Numbered from the stretch's first letter, positions 8,291 to 16,208 are shown. The stretch is 64,000 nt of DNA from Inquilinus sp042743185 (GCF_042743185.1 NZ_JBHYMS010000021.1:47936-111935), one strand, 5' to 3'. The notes: generated from the letters alone by a model not told the origin. Program-made: numbers and translations.

Positions 8291-9202
8291 ATGCGTCCGT
8301 TCCCGGTTCTCATGGCTCTGTGGCTCGCCCTCGGGTCGGCTGCCGCGGCGCAGACGGCCGACCCGGCCGCGCCCAAACCGGCCTCTCCCGATCCGGCCTC
8401 ATCCGACCCGGTGGCGCGCGGCGCCTATGTCTTCGCCGCCGGCGGCTGCGCCGCCTGCCACACCGCGGCCGGTGACGCCGCCAAGCCGCTGGCCGGCGGC
8501 CGGGCCCTGAAGACCGCCTTCGGCACCTTCTACACGCCGAACATCACCCCGGACCCCGAGACCGGCATCGGCAGATGGAGCGAGGAGGATTTCCGCCGGG
8601 CCCTGCGCGAAGGCGTGTCGCCGTCGGGCGAGGATTTCTATCCGGCTTTCCCCTACACCGCCTATACCGGCATCACCGACCGCGACCTCTCCGACCTCTG
8701 GGCCTATCTGCGCAGCGTCCCGCCGGTGCCGCAGGCGAACAAGCCGCACGAGCTGGGCTGGCCCTATTCCTGGCGGTCGCTGCTGCCGGGCTGGCGCCTG
8801 CTGAACTTCACCGAGGGGCCGTTCCTGGTCCCGGCCGGCCAGTCCGCCGACTGGTATCGCGGCGCCTATCTCGTCCGCGTGCTCGGCCATTGCGGCGAAT
8901 GCCACACGCCGCGCGACATGCTGGGCGGGCTGAACTGGTACAGCCCCTTCGCCGGCACCCCCAAGGCGCCGGAAGGGCAGGGCAAGATCCCGAACATCAC
9001 CCCGGACCCGGAGCACGGGATCGGGGAGTGGAGCGACAAGGACATCAGCTATTACCTGGAGGCCGGCATGACGCCCGACGGCGACTTCGCCGGCGGCGCC
9101 ATGAGCGAGGTGATCCGGGACAACACCAGCAAGCTCGTTCCGGCCGACCGCGAGGCGATCGCCACCTATCTCAAGAGCCTCAAGCCGCTGTCCGGCCGGT
9201 AA
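8291..9202 (+). CDS. Diheme c-type cytochrome, exported
   Basis: A 303-aa periplasmic electron carrier. A signal peptide (MRPFPVLMALWLALGSAAAAQ) is followed by a Pro-rich linker. There are two heme attachment sites, Cys53-x-x-Cys56-His57 (GGCAACHTAAG) and Cys201-x-x-Cys204-His205 (GHCGECHTPRD). Each is followed by the Ile-Thr-Pro-Asp-Pro block (NITPDPETGIGRW and NITPDPEHGIGEW) seen in cytochrome subunits of membrane-bound alcohol, aldose and fructose dehydrogenases. Those subunits usually carry three hemes; this two-heme protein is shorter and has no dehydrogenase partner next to it. Its electron donor is therefore unknown. It has its own ribosome binding site (GGAGG) ahead of the ATG. Confidence 0.9.
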   Translation: MRPFPVLMALWLALGSAAAAQTADPAAPKPASPDPASSDPVARGAYVFAAGGCAACHTAAGDAAKPLAGGRALKTAFGTFYTPNITPDPETGIGRWSEEDFRRALREGVSPSGEDFYPAFPYTAYTGITDRDLSDLWAYLRSVPPVPQANKPHELGWPYSWRSLLPGWRLLNFTEGPFLVPAGQSADWYRGAYLVRVLGHCGECHTPRDMLGGLNWYSPFAGTPKAPEGQGKIPNITPDPEHGIGEWSDKDISYYLEAGMTPDGDFAGGAMSEVIRDNTSKLVPADREAIATYLKSLKPLSGR

Positions 9203-9423
9203 CGGCCGGACGGGGCCATGGCTCCGGGCCGCGGAATCCCCTATAGTGCCGCGACATTCGTAATTTTAGGAACATTTGCATTGTATTGACCGGCGCCTGC
9301 CCATTTCGATCCGCCGGCGCCTTCCGCTTTCAACCGCGACATGCCGCCCGGGCAGCGAGCACGGCCGAGGCCGTTCCGCTGTGCGCACGGCGCGCCGCCC
9401 TGCATTGATCGGAGACCCATCTC

Positions 9424-11535
9424 GTGACCAGCTACACCGGCACCGTCGATCCCGACTATATCTACGGCCTGACCGATTCCGTGGTGGTGCCGCCCGGCGC
9501 CAACGGCGTGCAGCTCGACCTGTCGGGCGACGACACGCTGAGCGGAATGGGCGGCGACGACTTCGTCCTGGCCGGCGCCGGCAACGATGTGGTCGACGGC
9601 GGCGACGGCGCCGATCAGCTCGACGGCGGCACCGGGGACGACCTGCTGCGCGGCGGCCTTGGGCCCGATACGCTGACCGGCGGCGACGGCGTCGACACGG
9701 CCGACTACAGCACCAGCGCCAAGCCGGTGATCGTGGATCTCTATCTGGGCATCGGCAGCGGCGGGGATGCCGAGGGCGATACCCTGGCGGGGATCGAGAA
9801 CGTCACCGGCAGCGCCGGCGACGACACCATCGACGGCGGCACGGACGACAACGCCCTGTCCGGGATGGCCGGGGACGACCTGCTGGTCGGGTATGAGGGC
9901 GCCGACACGCTGGTCGGCGGCGACGGCAACGACATGCTCGCCGGCGACGCGGAGCCGGGCGGCGGCAGCTGCGGCTGCGGCGACGGGCCCGACCTGCTGC
10001 AGGGTGGCGCCGGCGACGACACGCTCTATGGCGGCGGCGACGCCGACCGGATCGAGGGTGGCGACGGCAACGACCTGATCGGCATCATGGATGGGGCGGA
10101 GGTCGTCGCCGGCGAGGTCATCGACGGCGGCGACGGCTACGACGTCATCGCCTTCACCCCGCTGCCCGGGGCGGACACGCTGCTGGTGCTGCAGGGCGAT
10201 TCGCTGCGCGGCATCGAGGAGATCGACCTCGGTTTCCCGGGCGGGCCGGTCGGCCTGCCGGCGCATCTGCTGCTGGTCGGCGTGCTGTCCGACCTGCTGA
10301 TCGTCGGCAGCGACGACCGCAACGTGGTCACTGCCGGCGACGCCAACGACACGGTCCGCGGCCTGGGCGGCGCCGATGTCCTGCTCGGCGGCCTCGGCAA
10401 CGACAGGCTCGAAGGCGGCACCGGGGCGGACCGGCTCGACGGCGGCGCCGGGGACGACGTGCTGCTCGGCGGCGCCGGGGCCGACTCCCTGGCCGGCGGG
10501 GGCGGCATCGACACCGTCCTCTACCAGGGCTCGGCCGCGGCGGTGGCGATCGACCTGCTCGCCCGCACCGCCTCCGGCGGCGATGCCCAGGGCGATGTGC
10601 TGACCGCGATCGAGAACGTCTACGGCACCAGCCTCGGCGACTCGCTGGGCGGGGATGACGGCCGCAACGTCTTCGGCGGCCGGGTCGGCGACGACATCCT
10701 GGCCGGGCGGGGCGGCGACGATTCCCTCTCGGGCGAAGGCGGCAACGACAGCCTCGACGGCGGCGACGGCGCCGACCGGCTGGTGGGCGGCGACGGCATC
10801 GACACCATCCATGGCGGTACCGGCAATGATTCGGTCGATGCCGGCACCGGCAACGATCAGGTCTTCGGCGAGGCCGGCAACGACTCCATCATCGGCGGGG
10901 CGGGCGACGATCAGCTCGACGGCGGCGACGGCAACGACACGCTCGAAGGTGGGACCGGGGCCGACACGCTGACCGGCGGGGCCGGTGTCGACACGGCGAG
11001 CTATGCCAGCTCGGCCGCGGGGGTGACCGTGGTGATCGGCGGTGCCTCCAGCGGCGGCGATGCGGCGGGCGACACGTTCAGCAGCATCGAGCAGGTGATC
11101 GGCTCGGGCTTCGTCGACACGCTGACCGGCGATGCCGGCGCCAACACCCTGTGGGGCATGGCCGGCGACGACGTGCTCGCGGGCGGCGGCGGAGCCGACG
11201 TGCTGAGGGGCGGCGCCGGCAACGACCGCTTCGTCTATGCCGCCGTCACCGACAGCACCGTCGCCGCCGCCGGCAAGGATGCGATCCTCGACTTCACCGC
11301 CGGCGACAGGATCGACCTGTCGGCGATCGACGCCGACGGCAACGCAGCCAACGGCGACACCGCCTTCACCTTCGGCACCGGCGCCGTCTTCACCGGCATC
11401 GGGCAGATCCGGGTGCTGGCCTTCGCCGACAACCGCTACGGCGTCTATCTCGAGACCACCGGCAACAGGGTGGAGGACGCGATCATCACCGTCACTTCCG
11501 ACCACGCCCTGACCGCGGCCGACTTCGTGCTGTAG
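9424..11535 (+). CDS. RTX-type calcium-binding repeat protein, likely type I secreted
   Basis: A 703-aa acidic protein made almost entirely of glycine-aspartate nonapeptide repeats of the RTX type (GGxGxDxLx). Examples are GGDGADQLDGGTGDDLLRGGLGPDTL near the start and GGDGNDTLEGGTGADTLTGG near residue 510. At least five repeat blocks are separated by recurring units of the form VDTADYSTSAKPVIVDLYLG, SGGDAEGDTLAGIENVTGS, the intervening motif of hemolysin-type secreted proteins. There is no N-terminal signal peptide. The C-terminus (DAIITVTSDHALTAADFVL) is the uncleaved type I secretion type. No protease, lipase or other enzyme domain is visible, so it may be structural or adhesive. The start is a GTG preceded by GGAG, after an A+T-rich stretch at 9254-9298. 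No ABC/MFP/TolC secretion genes lie in the window. Confidence 0.92.
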   Translation: MTSYTGTVDPDYIYGLTDSVVVPPGANGVQLDLSGDDTLSGMGGDDFVLAGAGNDVVDGGDGADQLDGGTGDDLLRGGLGPDTLTGGDGVDTADYSTSAKPVIVDLYLGIGSGGDAEGDTLAGIENVTGSAGDDTIDGGTDDNALSGMAGDDLLVGYEGADTLVGGDGNDMLAGDAEPGGGSCGCGDGPDLLQGGAGDDTLYGGGDADRIEGGDGNDLIGIMDGAEVVAGEVIDGGDGYDVIAFTPLPGADTLLVLQGDSLRGIEEIDLGFPGGPVGLPAHLLLVGVLSDLLIVGSDDRNVVTAGDANDTVRGLGGADVLLGGLGNDRLEGGTGADRLDGGAGDDVLLGGAGADSLAGGGGIDTVLYQGSAAAVAIDLLARTASGGDAQGDVLTAIENVYGTSLGDSLGGDDGRNVFGGRVGDDILAGRGGDDSLSGEGGNDSLDGGDGADRLVGGDGIDTIHGGTGNDSVDAGTGNDQVFGEAGNDSIIGGAGDDQLDGGDGNDTLEGGTGADTLTGGAGVDTASYASSAAGVTVVIGGASSGGDAAGDTFSSIEQVIGSGFVDTLTGDAGANTLWGMAGDDVLAGGGGADVLRGGAGNDRFVYAAVTDSTVAAAGKDAILDFTAGDRIDLSAIDADGNAANGDTAFTFGTGAVFTGIGQIRVLAFADNRYGVYLETTGNRVEDAIITVTSDHALTAADFVL

Positions 11536-11580
11536 ACCATCAGAACGGTGCAGGCCTGCCTCGTCTTCGTCTAGAGTGGG

Positions 11581-11604
11581 CTGCCGCCGGCAAGGCGGCG
11601 GCAG
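11581..11604. terminator. Hairpin between RTX gene and serine hydrolase
   Basis: CTGCCGCCG (11581-11589) pairs with CGGCGGCAG (11596-11604) across a six-base loop, 46 bases after the RTX stop codon. No T-tract follows, so termination is only possible, not shown. Confidence 0.3.
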
Positions 11605-11633
11605 CCCCTCGGGGCGAAGAAACAGGGACGGCA

Positions 11634-12797
11634 ATGGTGACCGAGCTGGAGACGAGCGAGGCGGCGCCGGAGGCGACGCTCGCAAATTGGCGCCAAGCGC
11701 CGTACAGCCGCTGGGGCTTCCGCAATGTCCGCCGGCTGGTGCCGGTGGCCGAGATCCCGCGCGGCGAATTCGCCGCCTGCCTGAAGCCCGGGCCGGCGCT
11801 GGACCTCGACCGCATCGCGGTGCCGGGGCAGGACGGGTCGGTGGCCAGGCTGATGGCCGAGAGCGACACCGACGGCATCCTGGTGCTGCATCGCGGTGCG
11901 ACGGTGGCCGAGCACTACGCCCACGGGCTGGGGCCGAAGACGCAGCACATCGTCTTCTCGATCAGCAAGTCGATCACCGGCCTGATCGCCGGCATCCTGG
12001 TCGGCCGCGGCCAGCTCGACCCCGGCGCGCCGGTGACGGCCTATGTGCCGGAGGCGGCGGGTTCGGCCTATGACGGCGCCACGGTGCGCCATGTGCTCGA
12101 CATGACGGTCGGCATCCGCTTCGTCGAGGACTATGTCGACCCGGCCGGCGACGTCGCCCGCTACCGCGTCGCCATGGGCTGGAACCCGCCCGGCGAGGTG
12201 GCGCGGGACAACGACCTGCACGGCTTCATCGCCCGCCTGCCGGCCGATGGCAGCCGGCATGGCGAGACCTTCCACTACGTCTCGCCCAACTCCGACATGC
12301 TGGGCTGGATCTGCGAACGCGCCTCCGGCATGCGCTTCGGCGCGCTGATGACCGAGCTGCTGTGGCGGCCGATGTGGACGGAGGCGGATGCCTATATCAC
12401 GCTCGACCGGCTGGGCGCGCCGCGCACCGCCGGCGGCATCTGCATGACCCTGCGCGACCTGGCCCGGATCGGCGAGCTTGTGCGGCGGGACGGCCGGGCC
12501 GGCGGCATTCAGGTGGTGCCGCAGGCCTGGGTCGACGACATCCTCGACAACGGCGACGCCCGGGCCTGGGCGCGGGGCGACCTGGCGCCGCAGGGGCGCT
12601 ACCGCAGCCAGTGGTACGTGCCGGGGCCGGGGCGCGACGTGGTCTGCGGCATCGGCATCCACGGCCAGTGGATCTATGTCGACCGCGCAGCGGAGCTGGT
12701 CATCGCCAAGATGTCGTCGCAGCCCATGGCGGTCGACGACGCGCTCGACCACCGCCTGCTGGCCGGCTTCCGCGCCATCGCGCAGGCGGTCATGTAG
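11634..12797 (+). CDS. Serine hydrolase, beta-lactamase/NylB fold
   Basis: A 387-aa cytoplasmic hydrolase of the class C beta-lactamase / 6-aminohexanoate-dimer hydrolase fold. The nucleophile motif is Ser109-Ile-Ser-Lys112 (VFSISKSITG), and Tyr215-Val-Ser-Pro-Asn219 (HYVSPNSDML) is the second catalytic element. Further family blocks are VRHVLDMTVGIRFVEDY and TAGGICMTLRDLARIGELVRRDG. GIHGQWIYVDRAAELVIAKMSSQP takes the place of the third (K/H-x-G) motif. No signal peptide is present, which argues against a true beta-lactamase; an amidase or esterase is more likely. The ATG follows AGGGACGGC. The stop codon TAG at 12795-12797 lies in the left edge of a palindromic repeat of family A. Confidence 0.88.
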   Translation: MVTELETSEAAPEATLANWRQAPYSRWGFRNVRRLVPVAEIPRGEFAACLKPGPALDLDRIAVPGQDGSVARLMAESDTDGILVLHRGATVAEHYAHGLGPKTQHIVFSISKSITGLIAGILVGRGQLDPGAPVTAYVPEAAGSAYDGATVRHVLDMTVGIRFVEDYVDPAGDVARYRVAMGWNPPGEVARDNDLHGFIARLPADGSRHGETFHYVSPNSDMLGWICERASGMRFGALMTELLWRPMWTEADAYITLDRLGAPRTAGGICMTLRDLARIGELVRRDGRAGGIQVVPQAWVDDILDNGDARAWARGDLAPQGRYRSQWYVPGPGRDVVCGIGIHGQWIYVDRAAELVIAKMSSQPMAVDDALDHRLLAGFRAIAQAVM

Positions 12798-12829
12798 GTC
12801 GGGTTCGCGGACGCGAACCCGACGCTAGG
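12794..12829. repeat. Family A palindromic repeat, short copy (A1)
   Basis: A single hairpin: GTCGGGTTCGCG (12798-12809) pairs perfectly with CGCGAACCCGAC (12812-12823). It is the single-hairpin version of the longer elements at 36013, 43399 and 60557. It lies between convergent genes, and its left edge provides the stop codon of the serine hydrolase. It could also act as a bidirectional terminator. Confidence 0.75.
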
Positions 12830-12839
12830 CCGCGATTCG

Positions 12840-13298
12840 TCAGCTCTTCTTCACCCGATAGGTCTCGTGGCAGGCGCCGCAGGACTGGCCGACCGCGGGG
12901 AAGGCGGCCTTCACCTTGGCGGCATTGCCTTCCTGGGCGGCGGCGTCCAGCGCCGCGATGGCGTCGTGGTTGGCCTTCACCTTGGCCTGGAAATCGGCCC
13001 AGTTCGCCCAGACCTCCGGCTTGGCCGCGCTCTTGCCGACGCCGACCGCGGTGCCTTCCGGGAACAGGGCCAGCAGGTTGGCGCTCACCCCCGCCATCTT
13101 GGCGGTCGCCGCCTTGACGTCGTCGATCGTGCCCTGGTTGTCGCGCACGAAGCCGGTCAGGGTCTTGACGCTGGCGCCGTAGGTCTTCATCGCATCCTCG
13201 CGCTGGGTCACCACCTCCTCGGGCGTGGCCGCCCAGGCGATGGCGGCGCCGCAGCTGACGATGGCGGCGGTGATGACGGCGAACTTCAACGAACGCAT
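12840..13298 (-). CDS. Class II cytochrome c (cytochrome c' family)
   Basis: A 152-aa periplasmic protein with a signal peptide (MRSLKFAVITAAIVSCGAAIAWA) and a four-helix-bundle type sequence. It ends in a single C-terminal heme site, Cys140-x-x-Cys143-His144 (VGQSCGACHETYRVKKS), the class II cytochrome c arrangement. An Arg early in helix 1 (TPEEVVTQREDAMKTYGASVKTL) matches cytochrome c' and cytochrome c-556. These bind gas ligands or shuttle electrons in the periplasm; which role applies here cannot be told. It stands alone, with its stop facing the serine hydrolase across repeat A1, and is divergent from rpmJ. Confidence 0.92.
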   Translation of the reverse strand: MRSLKFAVITAAIVSCGAAIAWAATPEEVVTQREDAMKTYGASVKTLTGFVRDNQGTIDDVKAATAKMAGVSANLLALFPEGTAVGVGKSAAKPEVWANWADFQAKVKANHDAIAALDAAAQEGNAAKVKAAFPAVGQSCGACHETYRVKKS

Positions 13299-13447
13299 GG
13301 TGCCTCCCCCTCGGGTGGGTGCCGGTCCGGCGATGATGGGCGCGAGTATGCTGGAGGAATTGTTGCGATCTCCAGCCCGTTCGGGCTCCGGCCCCTGGTT
13401 CGCTGCGACGTGTCGCAGGGTTACGCCTGAAATCGGTGCGCGCGTGG

Positions 13448-13476
13448 TTGACAGGATGCGGGTCCGCCACTATGGT
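13448..13476 (+). promoter_or_regulatory. Sigma-70-type promoter for rpmJ
   Basis: TTGACA (13448-13453), a 17-base spacer, then TATGGT (13471-13476). The expected start of transcription is about 60 bases before the rpmJ ATG. Close agreement with the housekeeping consensus fits a ribosomal protein gene. Confidence 0.72.
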
Positions 13477-13547
13477 CCGCGCCTCTAATTCCGGCCCGCG
13501 AGCCCGTGCTCCCGGCGGCGCCGGCGCTGCCGCATGGGATATGGATC

Positions 13548-13673
13548 ATGAAAGTCGCGAACTCGCTCAAGACCCTGAAGACCCGCCACCGCGCTTGCCG
13601 CGTCGTCCGTCGCAAGGGCCGTGTCTACGTCATCAACAAGGAGAACCCGCGCTTCAAGGCGCGCCAGGGCTGA
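13548..13673 (+). CDS. rpmJ: 50S ribosomal protein bL36
   Basis: A 41-aa basic protein starting MKVANSLKTLKTRHRACRVV and ending INKENPRFKARQG, the alphaproteobacterial form of bL36, which binds 23S rRNA in the large subunit. Only one Cys (Cys17) is left of the Cys-x-x-Cys-...-Cys-...-His zinc ribbon, so this is the zinc-independent type. It stands alone, as is usual in this class, behind a near-consensus promoter. A compact hairpin terminator follows 27 bases after the stop. Confidence 0.97.
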   Translation: MKVANSLKTLKTRHRACRVVRRKGRVYVINKENPRFKARQG

Positions 13674-13700
13674 TCTCAGCCGCTCCTTGAGTCGGTCGAA

Positions 13701-13725
13701 GGCCGCGTCCCCGGACGCGGCCTTT
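13701..13725 (+). terminator. Rho-independent terminator of rpmJ
   Basis: GGCCGCGTCC (13701-13710) is complementary to GGACGCGGCC (13713-13722), followed by TTT. The innermost pairs must open to form the loop. Confidence 0.75.
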
Positions 13726-13771
13726 GCATTTCCGGCGATGGCTTCTATCGTCCGCGGCGGAGGTCCCGCCG

Positions 13772-15259
13772 ATGAAGATGCCAGCCCCCGATGCCGCCGT
13801 CCTGGCGCGACGCGAGGAGATCGCCACGGCGCTGCGCGCCATCGTGCCGGGGGAGGGCGTGATCACGGCCGAGAGCGAGCGCCGCGCCTATGAATCGGAC
13901 GGGCTGACCGCCTATCGCACCCTGCCGATGATCGTGGTGCTGCCCTCGACCACCGCCCAGGTCTCGGCGGTGCTGCGCAAATGCCAGGAGCTGGGGGTGA
14001 AGGTGGTGCCGCGCGGGTCCGGCACCTCGCTGTCCGGCGGCGCCCTGCCGCTCGAGGACGGCGTGCTGCTCGGCCTCGGCAAGTTCAACAAGGTGCTGGA
14101 GATCGACTTCGACAACCGCTGCGCCCGGGTGCAGCCGGGGGTCACCAATCTCGGCATCACCAACGCCGTCGCCCATGCCGGCTTCTATTACGCGCCCGAC
14201 CCGTCCAGCCAGATCGCCTGCTCGATCGGCGGCAATGTCGCCGAGAATTCCGGCGGCGTGCACTGCCTGAAATACGGGCTGACCACCAACAACGTGCTGG
14301 GGCTGGAGGTGGTGCTGATCGACGGCACCGTGCTGCGCCTCGGCGGCAAGCATCTCGATTCGCCGGGCTACGACCTGCTCGGCGTGCTCACCGGCTCGGA
14401 AGGGCTGCTGGCCGTGGTCACCGAGGTCACGGTGCGGCTGCTGCGCCGCCCGGCGACCCAGCGCGCCGTGCTGATGGGCTTCCCGTCGTCGGAGGCCGGC
14501 GGCGACTGCGTCGCGCGCATCATCGGCGCCGGCATCATCCCGGGCGGGCTGGAGATGATGGACAAGCCCGCCATCCATGCGGCCGAGGCCTTCGTCAAGG
14601 CCGGCTATCCGCTGGATGTCGAGGCGCTGCTGATCTGCGAGCTGGACGGGCCGGAGGCCGAGGTCGACCACCTGATCGGGCGGGTCGAATCGATCGGCCG
14701 CGACTGCGGCGCCACGATCTGCGTCGTCAGCCGCAACGAGGAGGAGCGGCTGCGCTTCTGGGCCGGGCGCAAGGCCGCCTTCCCGGCGGTCGGCCGGATC
14801 AGCCCCGACTATTACTGCATGGACGGCACCATCCCGCGGAAGCGCCTGCCCGAGGTGCTGGCCCGGATGCAGGAGATGTCGCGCCGCCACGGGCTGCGCG
14901 TCGCCAATGTCTTCCATGCCGGCGACGGCAACCTGCACCCGCTGATCCTGTACGACGCCAATGTGCCGGGCGAGCTGGAGAAGGCCGAGGAGTTCGGGTC
15001 GGACATCCTGAAGCTGTGCGTCGAGGTCGGCGGGGTGCTGACCGGTGAGCACGGCGTCGGGGTCGAGAAGCGCGACCTGATGGAGGTGCAGTTCGGGCCG
15101 GAGGACCTGGCGCAGCAGCAGCGGCTGAAATGCGCCTTCGACCCGGACGGGCTCTTGAACCCCGGCAAGGTGTTCCCGACGCTGCACCGCTGCGCCGAGT
15201 TGGGGCGTGTCCATATCCACCGCGGCGAGACCCGCTTCCCCGATCTGCCGCGCTTTTGA
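13772..15259 (+). CDS. glcD: Glycolate oxidase subunit GlcD (FAD-linked)
   Basis: The 495-aa catalytic FAD subunit of glycolate dehydrogenase, which oxidises glycolate to glyoxylate in a GlcDEF complex and passes electrons to the membrane quinone pool. FAD-binding blocks are VVPRGSGTSLSGGALP, APDPSSQIACSIGGNVAENSGGVHCLKYG and LTGSEGLLAVVTEVTV. The C-terminal oxidase part holds NVFHAGDGNLHPLILYD and GGVLTGEHGVGVEKRD. The length matches E. coli GlcD. The ATG at 13772 is preceded by GCGGAGG, better than an in-frame ATG farther up at 13724. glcE does not follow directly: an mqsRA module on the other strand intervenes, starting 31 bases after the stop. Confidence 0.95.
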   Translation: MKMPAPDAAVLARREEIATALRAIVPGEGVITAESERRAYESDGLTAYRTLPMIVVLPSTTAQVSAVLRKCQELGVKVVPRGSGTSLSGGALPLEDGVLLGLGKFNKVLEIDFDNRCARVQPGVTNLGITNAVAHAGFYYAPDPSSQIACSIGGNVAENSGGVHCLKYGLTTNNVLGLEVVLIDGTVLRLGGKHLDSPGYDLLGVLTGSEGLLAVVTEVTVRLLRRPATQRAVLMGFPSSEAGGDCVARIIGAGIIPGGLEMMDKPAIHAAEAFVKAGYPLDVEALLICELDGPEAEVDHLIGRVESIGRDCGATICVVSRNEEERLRFWAGRKAAFPAVGRISPDYYCMDGTIPRKRLPEVLARMQEMSRRHGLRVANVFHAGDGNLHPLILYDANVPGELEKAEEFGSDILKLCVEVGGVLTGEHGVGVEKRDLMEVQFGPEDLAQQQRLKCAFDPDGLLNPGKVFPTLHRCAELGRVHIHRGETRFPDLPRF

Positions 15260-15290
15260 TGACGCTCGACGCTACGGTTTACGCAGAGAA

Positions 15291-15842
15291 TCAGCTTGCT
15301 CGGTCGGCGAACAACCGCTCGTAGATGCGATCCAGATGGGCATCCTTGATCGTCTTGCGTATGAGCGTCGCATCAGTGGCCGATGGTAGGGACATCTTGC
15401 CCTTTGGTGGTTTCGTAAAGAAATCGGGTCGTTTCATCGCCAGCTGTAGCAGGCGCCGAGTCGGGGCGGATGGTCGAATCTGACCAGCCTCGTACTTTTC
15501 GAACGATTTGTCTCCGGTTCCAAACACTTGGCCGGCTTCCCGCTGGCTCAGGCCGCAGCGGATGCGGATGGCGCGAATCAACAGGGGCGGGAAGGACTCG
15601 CCTTTGACGATCGCCTCTGCCGTACGCCGTGCCATCTCCGCGACTTCATTGTCCTCATCGACCAGTTGCCCTTCCACATCGGAAGGGTCGTCCAAATTGC
15701 ACCACCAGCCCGGCTGGAGGTACTCGAAGACCCGTCCTTCGACCGAAAAGGACACCAGCTTCTCTCCCCGCCGCATCGGCCTGCCGCTTTCGGCACTCTC
15801 GATTGTCTCGGGGTAGTCTCTTGGCCTTCTCACCATGCTCAT
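15291..15842 (-). CDS. mqsA: MqsA-family antitoxin, zinc-ribbon cysteines absent
   Basis: A 183-aa antitoxin-like DNA-binding protein. The C-terminal half carries a Xre-type helix-turn-helix (IRIRCGLSQREAGQVFGTGDKSFEKYEAGQIRPSAPTRRLLQLA) typical of MqsA/HigA. In E. coli MqsA the N-terminal domain that neutralises MqsR binds zinc through two Cys-x-x-Cys pairs. Here that half has only one Cys before the helix-turn-helix (GWWCNLDD) and probably folds without zinc. After the HTH a 50-residue tail (FFTKPPKGKMSLPSATDATLIRKTIKDAH...) is extra compared with E. coli. The ATG overlaps the mqsR stop in an ATGA, so translation is coupled and the order is toxin then antitoxin, as in canonical mqsRA. It likely represses its own operon through the palindrome at 16142-16164. 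Confidence 0.88.
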   Translation of the reverse strand: MSMVRRPRDYPETIESAESGRPMRRGEKLVSFSVEGRVFEYLQPGWWCNLDDPSDVEGQLVDEDNEVAEMARRTAEAIVKGESFPPLLIRAIRIRCGLSQREAGQVFGTGDKSFEKYEAGQIRPSAPTRRLLQLAMKRPDFFTKPPKGKMSLPSATDATLIRKTIKDAHLDRIYERLFADRAS

Positions 15843-16144
15843 GCTTCCTTGAAACTGATCAAGAGATAGGCGCCCATGGAGTCCGTGGTGAATTTCACAT
15901 AGAGCGATGTGCCGGTTGTTGTGGGCCGATAGACATCTTGCCAGATCTTGTGATTCGCAAGGGACGTCATGGATTTGTCGAAGTCTGCTGGGATCAATGC
16001 CTGAATGACGGCGACGACCTGGGCATCAGCCATTTTCAGGGCATCGGCCCCTTGCTTGGACACTACGGTTCTGTTCATGGTTGATGGATTCGCGAATGCC
16101 GCCTTGATCGCCGCCAACCGATAGTGCGGAACGCGCTTCTCTAT
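15839..16144 (-). CDS. mqsR: MqsR-family mRNA interferase toxin, start codon unclear
   Basis: About 101 aa if it starts at the position equivalent to E. coli MqsR (98 aa). MqsR cleaves mRNA, mainly at GCU, when its antitoxin is lost. The conserved blocks are EKRVPHYRLAAIKAAF at the N-terminus, the FDKSMTSLANHKIWQDVYRPTTTGTSLYVKF core, and LLISFKEA at the end. The residue before Glu-Lys-Arg, where homologues have Met, is encoded by ATA (16142-16144). No ATG, GTG or TTG lies in frame between there and an implausible ATG at 16312 that overlaps glcE. An ATG eight bases up, inside the palindrome, is in another frame and meets a stop after three codons. The toxin may therefore use a rare ATA start, depend on reinitiation, or be silenced; a sequencing error is also possible. 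The coordinates assume the ATA. Confidence 0.82.
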   Translation of the reverse strand: MEKRVPHYRLAAIKAAFANPSTMNRTVVSKQGADALKMADAQVVAVIQALIPADFDKSMTSLANHKIWQDVYRPTTTGTSLYVKFTTDSMGAYLLISFKEA

Positions 16145-16164
16145 ACCCCCATAATGGGGGTATA
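16142..16164. promoter_or_regulatory. Perfect 23-bp palindrome, likely mqsRA operator
   Basis: TATACCCCCAT (16142-16152) and ATGGGGGTATA (16154-16164) are exact inverse complements around a single central base. The left arm covers the start-codon position of mqsR, and the site lies 45 bases before glcE. MqsA-type antitoxins repress their operons by binding palindromes, so this is the obvious candidate operator; its sequence differs from the E. coli mqsR operator. Binding here could also affect glcE. Confidence 0.75.
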
Positions 16165-16208
16165 TGCATGTTAAGTCAAGCCGATGGCGCGCGAGCGAGG
16201 TGCGACCG

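Noticed and set aside
9424..11535. RTX repeats as a CRISPR-like or tandem DNA repeat array
   Set aside because: The periodicity is in coding triplets of a nonapeptide with varied synonymous codons. There are no constant repeats with spacers.
9241..11685. An 814-codon minus-strand frame opposite the RTX gene
   Set aside because: The repeated Val-Ala-Ala/Gly pattern is simply the antisense of the GGxGxD repeats. The plus strand has all the RTX features and a ribosome binding site.
11634..12797. Serine hydrolase as an antibiotic-resistance beta-lactamase
   Set aside because: There is no signal peptide, and the third motif is not the Lys-Thr-Gly of class C enzymes. An amidase or esterase is more likely.
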